NCBI GenBank assembly: GCA_947462925.1
Contig: CANHQP010000014.1
Location: 1 to 64,000, forward strand
Length of the DNA stretch: 64,000 nt
Source of the DNA: Flavobacteriia bacterium
Lineage (GTDB): Bacteria; Bacteroidota; Bacteroidia; Flavobacteriales_D; Crocinitomicaceae
Reading direction: 5' to 3'
Below, piece by piece: positions 57,754-64,000 of the stretch (within the stretch, counting starts at the first letter, position 1; every line of letters begins with the position of its first letter). The position numbers and the translations under genes are program-made. Under the pieces are notes generated by a model. The model was not told where the DNA came from, did not search any database, and saw only the letters and a list, made by a program, of their open reading frames with translations.

Positions 57754-57772
57754 TTAACTTTAGGAAAGTTAA
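57754..57772. promoter_or_regulatory. Palindrome in front of the patatin gene
   Basis: TTAACTTT and AAAGTTAA form a perfect 8-bp inverted repeat with AGG in the centre, 10 nt before the ATG at 57782. No T-run follows. It may be an operator or a start-site-occluding hairpin; part of it (TAACTTTA) is one base from a -7 box. Confidence 0.4.
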
Positions 57773-57781
57773 TTCAATCCA

Positions 57782-58621
57782 ATGTCCAAAAAAGCTTTAG
57801 TCATTCAAGGGGGAGGATTTAAAACGGCCTTTACCTCTGGTGTTTTAGATGCATTTATTGCCCAAAACTACAATCCTTTTGATGTTTATGTTGGTGTTTC
57901 TGGAGGTGCAAATGCACTCACTTATTTTTTAAATGGCGAATACAAGAAATGTATTCAATCGATCCATGTGCTTTTAGAAGATCCCAAATTCATTAATTAC
58001 AAGCAACTATTTACCTCTGGAGTTTTTATGAATGTAGACTTTTTTGATGAAATTGCGCAAGAAATTGTGCCTTTGAATATGCAGGTAATTTTTGAAAACC
58101 ATGGACATAAATCAATTGGAATTGTTGCCACGAATAGAAATACAGGAAAGCCAGAATATTTAACTCCAACGGCTGAAAATTGGGTTTCTTGTTTGATTGC
58201 TTCGTGTGCTATTCCCTTTGTGACTAAAGCCAAACACGAAATCAACGGCCACGAATGCATGGATGGAAGTTGGAGTGATCCGTTGCCAGTTCAATGGGCA
58301 GTTGACCAAGGTGCAACAGACATTTTAGTCATTAGAACTTCATTCGCAGATTTGAAGGAAAAGCAATCTTTGCCTAATTTTTTGGGTGAAAAATATTTCA
58401 AGAATCATCCAGGATTGACAACCATTTTCTCCAATCAACATGTCAAATTCAATGAATCAATCGACTACATTTTGAATCCACCTACAGGAATCAAAATTCA
58501 ACAAATTGCGCCTGTTCAAAAGCTCAAAACGGGAGGATATACCAATTCAAAAGTTGCATTGGAATTGGATTATCGATATGGACTAGAAAAGGGAATCGAT
58601 TTTTTGAATGCTTTGAAATGA
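57782..58621 (+). CDS. Patatin-like phospholipase
   Basis: A 279-residue patatin-family lipid acyl hydrolase. The oxyanion-hole motif GGGFKTAF lies near residue 11, the nucleophile Ser in GVSGGANA (GxSxG) near 40, and the catalytic Asp in MDGSWSDPLPV, where the usual DGG/DGA is DGS. It lacks a signal peptide and membrane segments, as in the cytoplasmic YjjU-like group. It likely hydrolyses phospholipid or lysolipid esters. It stands alone between panC and the convergent thyA. Confidence 0.88.
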   Translation: MSKKALVIQGGGFKTAFTSGVLDAFIAQNYNPFDVYVGVSGGANALTYFLNGEYKKCIQSIHVLLEDPKFINYKQLFTSGVFMNVDFFDEIAQEIVPLNMQVIFENHGHKSIGIVATNRNTGKPEYLTPTAENWVSCLIASCAIPFVTKAKHEINGHECMDGSWSDPLPVQWAVDQGATDILVIRTSFADLKEKQSLPNFLGEKYFKNHPGLTTIFSNQHVKFNESIDYILNPPTGIKIQQIAPVQKLKTGGYTNSKVALELDYRYGLEKGIDFLNALK

Positions 58622-58625
58622 ATCT

Positions 58626-59420
58626 TTAAACAGCCACCGCGCCTTTGATGTGTGGATGTGGATCATAATTTAATAATTCGAAATCTTCTAATTTAAATCC
58701 GAAAATATCTTTCACATCAGGATTTATTTTCATGGTGGGCAAAGGGCGACATTCTCTTGTCAATTGCAATTTGGTTTGCTCAAGGTGATTGTTATACAAA
58801 TGCGCATCACCCAAAGTGTGGATAAATTCTCCATATTGCAAGTCGCAAACTTGCGCAATCATCATGGTTAAAAGCGCATAAGAAGCAATGTTGAAAGGCA
58901 CACCCAAAAATGTATCAGCACTTCTTTGATACAATTGACAACTCAATTTTCCATCAGCAACATAAAACTGAAACATGGTGTGACAAGGTGGTAAAGCCAT
59001 ATTATCAACATCAGCGACATTCCAAGCAGAAACCAATAATCTTCGAGAATTTGGATTGGTTTTGATTTGCTGAATTAGATTGGAAATTTGGTCAATTGTT
59101 CCACCGTCTTTCGCAGGCCATGAGCGCCATTGATGTCCATAAACAGGTCCTAAATCACCATTTTCATCTGCCCATTCATCCCAAATTGAAACATTGTTGT
59201 CTTTAAGGAATTTGATATTAGTATCGCCTTGTAAAAACCATAAAAGTTCAACAATAATGGAGCGTAAATGCAATTTTTTTGTGGTCAATACCGGAAAACC
59301 TTCATTTAAATCAAAACGCATTTGATATCCAAAAGTAGAAATTGTACCTGTACCAGTGCGATCTCCTTTTTGAGTTCCGTTTTCAAGAATGTGGTTTAAT
59401 AAATCGTGGTATTGCTTCAT
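58626..59420 (-). CDS. thyA: Thymidylate synthase
   Basis: A 264-residue ThyA that methylates dUMP to dTMP with methylene-tetrahydrofolate. The length equals the E. coli enzyme. The nucleophile lies in [12 protein letters not shown], the folate and dUMP site in [19 protein letters not shown], and [19 protein letters not shown] is the arginine-loop region. It ends [11 protein letters not shown], the conserved C-terminus. A -7 box lies at 59446-59453. DHFR is not adjacent. Confidence 0.97.
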   Translation of the reverse strand: MKQYHDLLNHILENGTQKGDRTGTGTISTFGYQMRFDLNEGFPVLTTKKLHLRSIIVELLWFLQGDTNIKFLKDNNVSIWDEWADENGDLGPVYGHQWRSWPAKDGGTIDQISNLIQQIKTNPNSRRLLVSAWNVADVDNMALPPCHTMFQFYVADGKLSCQLYQRSADTFLGVPFNIASYALLTMMIAQVCDLQYGEFIHTLGDAHLYNNHLEQTKLQLTRECRPLPTMKINPDVKDIFGFKLEDFELLNYDPHPHIKGAVAV

Positions 59421-59445
59421 CTGAAATCCATTTTATTTGAGATTT

Positions 59446-59453
59446 CAAAATTA
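59446..59453 (-). promoter_or_regulatory. -7 promoter box (TAATTTTG) of thyA
   Basis: TAATTTTG on the minus strand matches TAnnTTTG and lies 26 nt upstream of the thyA ATG at 59420. Confidence 0.42.
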
Positions 59454-59615
59454 CGAAAATAGAAAAGAATAATTGCAACGTGATGCAAAAACCTGCTTTC
59501 AAATCTTCAGTCCACTTGAAAATGGAGGGTTATTACAAAATCGGAATAAGGCGATATTCCAAAATAAGGAAAAGGAAAAGCAAACGAGAGGCGATTTTTT
59601 CTTTTTGAAAAACAG

Positions 59616-59623
59616 TATCTTTG
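59616..59623 (+). promoter_or_regulatory. -7 promoter box (TATCTTTG) of hldD
   Basis: TATCTTTGC is a strong match to the TAnnTTTG consensus and lies 17 nt before the hldD ATG at 59640. This implies a very short leader. Confidence 0.55.
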
Positions 59624-59639
59624 CTGAAAATTCATAGAA

Positions 59640-60605
59640 ATGATTGTTGTTACAGGTGCCGCTGGTTTTATTGGAAGTTGTTTGGTTTCAAGATTGAATC
59701 AAGCTGGAAAAGAAAATATTGTTGTTGTAGACGATTTCACCAAACATGAAAAAGACCAAAATTTGGATGGAAAAAAATTGGCTGAAAAAGTTGAACGAAA
59801 CGTCTTTGAATCTTGGTTGCAAACCAACGGAAAAGAGGTTGAAATTATCTTCCACATCGGTGCTAGAACAGATACAACTGAATTTGATAAATCCATTTTT
59901 GATGAATTGAATGTGGAATACACCCAAATGATTTGGAATTTTTGTTCCGATCAACAAGTACCTTTGGTTTACGCTAGTTCTGCAGCTACTTATGGTTTGG
60001 GTGAATTTGGATACGAAGATAACCATGAGATCATTCCACGTTTGAAACCATTGAATCCATACGGAGATTCAAAAAATGACTTTGACATTTGGGCTTTAAA
60101 GCAAACAAAACAGCCTCCTTTTTGGGCAGGCCTGAAATTCTTCAATGTTTATGGTCCGAATGAATTCCATAAAGGAAGAATGGCATCTGTCATTTTTCAC
60201 GCCTTCAATCAGATTTCTGAAAAAGGTTCGATGAATTTATTTCGTTCTCACAATCCTAATTACACCGATGGTGGACAATTACGCGATTTTGTCTATGTGA
60301 AAGATGTAGTTGAAGTTTGCATGTTTTTGATGGAGGAACAGCCAACTTCTGGGATTTACAATTTAGGTTCTGGTAAAGCGCGTACTTTCTTGGATTTGGC
60401 AACGAATACATTTCACGCGATGGGGAAAGAAGCAAACATCGGTTTTATAGACACGCCAATTGATATCAGAGATAAATACCAATATTTTACTGAAGCAAAA
60501 ATGGAAAAAATGTTGGAGGCAGGTTTTGACAAAGGATTCCACACGCTAGAGGCGGGAGTTGAAGATTATGTTAAAAATTACTTGATTCCAAATAGATACT
60601 ATTGA
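59640..60605 (+). CDS. hldD: ADP-L-glycero-D-manno-heptose 6-epimerase
   Basis: A 321-residue short-chain dehydrogenase-like epimerase that makes the heptose precursor of LPS inner core. The NADP motif is VTGAAGFIGSCL, the catalytic Tyr/Lys pair lies in NPYGDSKNDFD, and the specificity region reads FFNVYGPNEFHKGRMASVIF. The segment DGGQLRDFVYVKDVV is also characteristic of RfaD/HldD. It is a single gene with its own -7 box; other heptose genes are not nearby. Confidence 0.93.
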   Translation: MIVVTGAAGFIGSCLVSRLNQAGKENIVVVDDFTKHEKDQNLDGKKLAEKVERNVFESWLQTNGKEVEIIFHIGARTDTTEFDKSIFDELNVEYTQMIWNFCSDQQVPLVYASSAATYGLGEFGYEDNHEIIPRLKPLNPYGDSKNDFDIWALKQTKQPPFWAGLKFFNVYGPNEFHKGRMASVIFHAFNQISEKGSMNLFRSHNPNYTDGGQLRDFVYVKDVVEVCMFLMEEQPTSGIYNLGSGKARTFLDLATNTFHAMGKEANIGFIDTPIDIRDKYQYFTEAKMEKMLEAGFDKGFHTLEAGVEDYVKNYLIPNRYY

Positions 60606-60662
60606 AAATTAAACAATTTTTAGTTTTTACTGTTTATTAATTAACTTCAGAAATCGTAAACA

Positions 60663-61127
60663 ATGTATCAATTAAAAAGAACACAATTCGTTCCAACTGA
60701 CATTCAAACTTGTTGGGACTTTTTTTCCTCGCCCAAAAATTTGCAGACAATTACTCCTGATTACATGGGTTTTGATGTGTTGACATATGTTCCTGATATG
60801 ATGTATGAGGGTTTGATGATTGCCTATAAAATCAGACCTCTTTTGGGAATTCCAGTAAATTGGGTAACTGAAATTAAATATGTGCATGAAAAATCCTTTT
60901 TTGTAGACGAGCAACGCTTTGGCCCATATAAAATGTGGCACCATGAGCACCATTTCAAGGAAGTAGAAGGAGGAGTTGAAATGACCGATATCGTTTCCTA
61001 TGATTTACCTTTAGGAATTTTAGGAAAAATGGTTCATCCAATTTTGGTTAAACGAAAATTAGATGACATTTTTGACTATCGCTTCAAAAAAGTGAACGAA
61101 TTATTTCCAGCATCACCAAGTAAATAG
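60663..61127 (+). CDS. SRPBCC-superfamily protein
   Basis: A 154-residue START/Bet v1-like (SRPBCC) protein. It opens YQLKRTQFVPTDIQTCWDFF, has SSPKNLQTITPDYMGFDV, and continues with the strand-rich phrase WHHEHHFKEVEGGVEMTDIV. It is close to the small cytoplasmic group often annotated as cell-division-inhibitor-related, without experimental basis. Such proteins bind hydrophobic ligands. It starts 57 nt after hldD on the same strand, and its end overlaps the convergent GLPGLI gene by 15 nt. Confidence 0.82.
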   Translation: MYQLKRTQFVPTDIQTCWDFFSSPKNLQTITPDYMGFDVLTYVPDMMYEGLMIAYKIRPLLGIPVNWVTEIKYVHEKSFFVDEQRFGPYKMWHHEHHFKEVEGGVEMTDIVSYDLPLGILGKMVHPILVKRKLDDIFDYRFKKVNELFPASPSK

Positions 61128-61841
61128 TTCAACAATAAAGTTTTTGAATTCAGGTTTAGAACCGAATTGTTTTTCTAATCTCAGCCTTAGTTCGGCTGAC
61201 GTCACGGTTTTATTTTTCCCTATTTTGGGTGCCAAAGTGGTAAAGTTTGGATTTTGAATTTCAACCGTTTTTGCGAAATAAATTACGCCGCCATCTTCAG
61301 TTGCCAAACCCAATATTGCACCGGGTAAACCTGTAAAAGATTCAGGACCAACGGAAGGAATAATTTCATCACTAAACCAGGCGTATATTCTGGTTGTGTC
61401 ATTGACTTCCCAAATGGCTTTTCGACATTCGTATTTACCGATTTTTCTTTTGTTTTCAGTGATTTTCCATATTCTTTGGTAGGTGGAGTCTTGGACATAT
61501 AAATTTTCTCCCCAAACACTGAAGATGGATAATCTTGAATGTTGATTGAAGTTTTGATAAACTGTATTTCTATTCGTTGCCCAGCTCATTTCATCTGTTC
61601 CAACAATATCTTGAGGTACGAAAAGCGACATACTATCATTGAAATAGAGATCAAATAGATCTATTTTGGTTTTGTTTTTTTCGCCTAACCAACGAATCAT
61701 ATTCGGGTCGTTGAATCTTTTCAGTAGATTCGTTTTTCGTTCAAAAGTTATTTTTCCAGCAGTGATTTGTGCATTTGAAATCAAACCAAAAGCTAGAAAA
61801 AAGATTGCAAAAAGGATTGTCTTAGAAATGGTCTTCTTCAT
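61113..61841 (-). CDS. GLPGLI family protein
   Basis: A 242-residue exported protein of the GLPGLI family, named from its signature, here SFTGLPGAILGLATEDGG. The signal peptide (ending LISNAQ) follows the chosen start at 61841. The central region carries an NRKIG-like KRKIGKYECRKA motif and a TRIYAWFSDEIIPSVGP stretch. Members are usually encoded beside TonB-dependent outer-membrane proteins, as here, with a 20-nt overlap with that gene. Function is unknown; a partnership with the receptor is inferred. Confidence 0.88.
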   Translation of the reverse strand: MKKTISKTILFAIFFLAFGLISNAQITAGKITFERKTNLLKRFNDPNMIRWLGEKNKTKIDLFDLYFNDSMSLFVPQDIVGTDEMSWATNRNTVYQNFNQHSRLSIFSVWGENLYVQDSTYQRIWKITENKRKIGKYECRKAIWEVNDTTRIYAWFSDEIIPSVGPESFTGLPGAILGLATEDGGVIYFAKTVEIQNPNFTTLAPKIGKNKTVTSAELRLRLEKQFGSKPEFKNFIVELFTW

Positions 61842-64000
61842 TTTCTTTGATTTTAGCACTGTTGAATTTATAAGTTAATTTTACTAGCAAATAGCGCGCA
61901 ATGATATTTGTTTGACTATCAGTAATCACGTTTGCATTTACATCTCGACCAGCACTGATGTTTTGGTTTAGAATGTCATATACAGTGACCCCAAGAATTA
62001 AATTATCGAGTTTTCCGAAAGTTTTGGTTACCGTTGCATTCCAAATGAAATAATTGATATCATAACCTGCGGCTCTTCCAGAATTGATTGTATAATTTGC
62101 GTCAGATTCGATACCCAATTTCCAAGGCAGTTTCACGAGTAAATTGGCTGAATAATTTTGCGTGTAATAAGGTTGGCTGCTTGCCGCACTAATTGAACTT
62201 TTAGGGTCCGTATATGTTACATTCCCTGACAAAGAAAATTCTAGTGAATCTGTTTGGTATGCCGCATATAAACCACCACCAACAGATTTATTGATTGTCA
62301 AGTTTTTTTCACCATTTACAAAATTATTGAATTTAGAATAACCAGCGTTCACATTTGGATTTACAGTGATAATTTGCTTATAAAATGGAAATCCACCACC
62401 AAAATACAAGTTTGTATAGGTGTTTCCGTTTGTGTTAACAGTTTTGGTGTAAGTTCTACCAAAGGCATCAAAATCTACAGAACTTGTAAATGCATTTTGA
62501 GTAATTGTTTGACTTAATCGTGACCATATGTATCTTCCAGAAACAGGCTTGTAACTATTGTAGGCAATGAAACCGCTGTGTACAAAATTGGGTTTTAAAT
62601 TTGGATTTCCCAAAGATATTCTATTTGGATTTGTATTGTCTCTGACTGGTTGAAGTTGGTTTACGCTTGGTTGAGAAGATGAGGTGCTATAATTGACCAC
62701 TAATCTGTTGTTTTGAGAAAATTTGTGGGTGTATTTAAATCGAGGTAAAACATTGTTTACTGATTGGAAAATTGTTGTATCAGAAATTAAGTTTTTGTTT
62801 GAAATTTCTACATTTCTAAATCTTACTCCTCCAACAAAACGGTTCTTTTTATGGTCATATATGATTGAACTTCCGATTCTATTTTGTAATTTATTGTTTT
62901 CAAATTCATTGGTAAAATTGAGGTCTACAGTTTCATAATTTCCATTTGCGAAATTGAAGGTTTTTTTCGACTGATTGTTGTGGTTCGAAAACATTTCGTA
63001 GTCAAATTCTAATTTAAATTTAGCATTTAATGGCTCTGTATAAATTGCACTCGCAGTATGACTCAAAGACAATGAGTTATTGTCTTTTTGTTGATCGATT
63101 GTATCATTAAATACGGTGTTAAACACATTGTCATTTAGTGAATACAATTTCCCATTTGATCTGTTGTCATCGTAAGTAAATCGATAAGTAGCCACCAATT
63201 TCCTGTCTTTTTTCTTGAAATCTCGGATTAAAGAAAGTCTAGTTTTTAAATTCGTTCCTGATGATTCAGAATTATTTTTTACATTAGTAGACCTGTTTAA
63301 GATATCATTAGAACCAGTAAAATCTGTTTTATCAATGCTTTCATAATTAGCCAAATTGATTTTTAATTTTGGCTCAAATTCGATGGTTGTCAAAGAGTCG
63401 ATTTTGTGTTCAACGAGCATATTCAAAGCGTGTGATTGATTTAAGCTTGTTGATTGATTTTGTTGATCTGTGATATAGGATGTATCCTCTAAGAAGTACT
63501 GAGATCTATTTCTTTCAGCAGTTTCCAATCCATTGTTTGAATAAGTGTAATTGATCGCAAATTTGGTTTTTTCTGTGATTTGATCATCATAGTAAACGCC
63601 CGTTTTTAGAGTTGTTGGGAACCCAGTTCCTTGCTGAATATTATCCGATTGCCATTCGTCTTCCTCCTCATTATAAGTATATCCAGTTTCGATTCCATAT
63701 TTATAGGCATCTTGCCACCTTAAGCTCGAATTGGTTGTATTTGAAACCAAAGCAAATACGGATATTTTTTGTTTTTTATTGAATTTATTAGCGAGTAACT
63801 CACCTTCATAAAAGCGTTTAAAATCTCCTGCGACAGATGTTTTTCCAAAATATCCTTTTTTGGCGTCATCTTTCAATTTCAAATCTAAAACTTGAATTGT
63901 TTCATCGCCTTCAGAGGCATTCTCATTTTTCTTTTCATACACCTGAACAGATTCAACTCCTTTTGCTGCGAGGTTCTTAGTTGCCATGGTCGGATCTGCG
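61822..64000 (-). CDS. TonB-dependent outer-membrane beta-barrel protein (5' end beyond window)
   Basis: At least 725 residues of an outer-membrane protein; the frame stays open to the window edge (upstream codons read ADPT before MATKNLAAKGVESVQVYEKK), so the ATG at 63987 is internal. The visible N-terminal part is the end of a plug domain. The rest is a large beta-barrel of the OMP_b-brl_3 type, with long extracellular loops and a C-terminal strand. The phrase NFVHSGFIAYNSYKPVSGRY and the QPSVNQLQPVRDNTNPNRIS segment are typical. It probably takes up an unknown substrate with TonB and pairs with the following GLPGLI protein. Confidence 0.87.
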   Translation of the reverse strand, partial: ADPTMATKNLAAKGVESVQVYEKKNENASEGDETIQVLDLKLKDDAKKGYFGKTSVAGDFKRFYEGELLANKFNKKQKISVFALVSNTTNSSLRWQDAYKYGIETGYTYNEEEDEWQSDNIQQGTGFPTTLKTGVYYDDQITEKTKFAINYTYSNNGLETAERNRSQYFLEDTSYITDQQNQSTSLNQSHALNMLVEHKIDSLTTIEFEPKLKINLANYESIDKTDFTGSNDILNRSTNVKNNSESSGTNLKTRLSLIRDFKKKDRKLVATYRFTYDDNRSNGKLYSLNDNVFNTVFNDTIDQQKDNNSLSLSHTASAIYTEPLNAKFKLEFDYEMFSNHNNQSKKTFNFANGNYETVDLNFTNEFENNKLQNRIGSSIIYDHKKNRFVGGVRFRNVEISNKNLISDTTIFQSVNNVLPRFKYTHKFSQNNRLVVNYSTSSSQPSVNQLQPVRDNTNPNRISLGNPNLKPNFVHSGFIAYNSYKPVSGRYIWSRLSQTITQNAFTSSVDFDAFGRTYTKTVNTNGNTYTNLYFGGGFPFYKQIITVNPNVNAGYSKFNNFVNGEKNLTINKSVGGGLYAAYQTDSLEFSLSGNVTYTDPKSSISAASSQPYYTQNYSANLLVKLPWKLGIESDANYTINSGRAAGYDINYFIWNATVTKTFGKLDNLILGVTVYDILNQNISAGRDVNANVITDSQTNIIARYLLVKLTYKFNSAKIKENEEDHF

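Noticed and set aside
57754-57772. Terminator of panC
   Set aside because: The palindrome has no T-run and lies at the start of the next gene, so an operator or leader role is more likely.

Overview
This window is a low-GC chromosomal stretch from a member of the Bacteroidota, most probably Flavobacteriales and possibly a Crocinitomicaceae-like lineage (the family is inference). The evidence is lineage-typical: type IX secretion (T9SS) sorting domains of types A and B, a GLPGLI protein beside a TonB-dependent outer-membrane protein, a DUF4270 lipoprotein next to a synthase-like GT5 protein and panC, a fused CrtYcd-type lycopene cyclase, and -7 promoter boxes of the form TAnnTTTG in front of many genes. 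No rRNA, tRNA, CRISPR array or prophage was found. Only the left edge shows a mobile element: the first 22 codons of a probable IS1595-family transposase.

Layout. 1-5,000: transposase edge, a TonB-like energy transducer with a hairpin-rich leader, a T9SS type B surface protein and a SOUL haem-binding protein. 5,083-8,738: an arsenic-resistance operon (arsR, a Cys-tailed DUF6428 protein, a methyltransferase, an ArsC-like phosphatase, the ACR3 pump, a GNAT acetyltransferase). 8,888-10,667: a T9SS type A protein and a collagen-like secreted protein. 11,248-12,366: three tandem short single-stranded-DNA-binding proteins. 12,464-18,225: a helical-repeat protein, a small lipoprotein, and a propeller-sensor histidine kinase with a LytTR response regulator. 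18,675-24,572: a giant T9SS type B protein, a von Willebrand factor A protein and a decayed fragment of a T9SS type A gene.

24,739-33,015 is the most interesting block: one long minus-strand operon (SPFH lipoprotein, icd, Sua5, dihydroorotase, SbtA-type bicarbonate transporter, two paralogous small coiled-coil proteins, a CutA/PII-fold protein, a DUF6671 zinc-binding protein) that ends in a strong terminator. It is transcribed divergently from a LysR regulator resembling CbbR/CmpR. Several members use, make or carry bicarbonate or CO2, so it looks like an inorganic-carbon supply and signalling unit in a heterotroph.

33,026-38,011: a TetR-controlled tripartite exporter (TolC, HlyD, ABC) whose ABC subunit has lost every recognisable ATPase motif. 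38,180-45,476: a photoprotection locus. ECF sigma, crtI, crtB, idi, a pterin synthase and photolyase run leftward; a CruF-like membrane protein, crtZ and crtYcd run rightward; a repeat-rich intergenic region lies between them. 45,473-64,000: an outer-membrane porin, a polyprenyl diphosphate synthase, an RND/MMPL exporter, an S9 peptidase, glmS, DUF4270, a GT5-only protein, panC, a patatin, thyA, hldD, an SRPBCC protein, a GLPGLI protein and a TonB-dependent outer-membrane protein that runs off the right edge.
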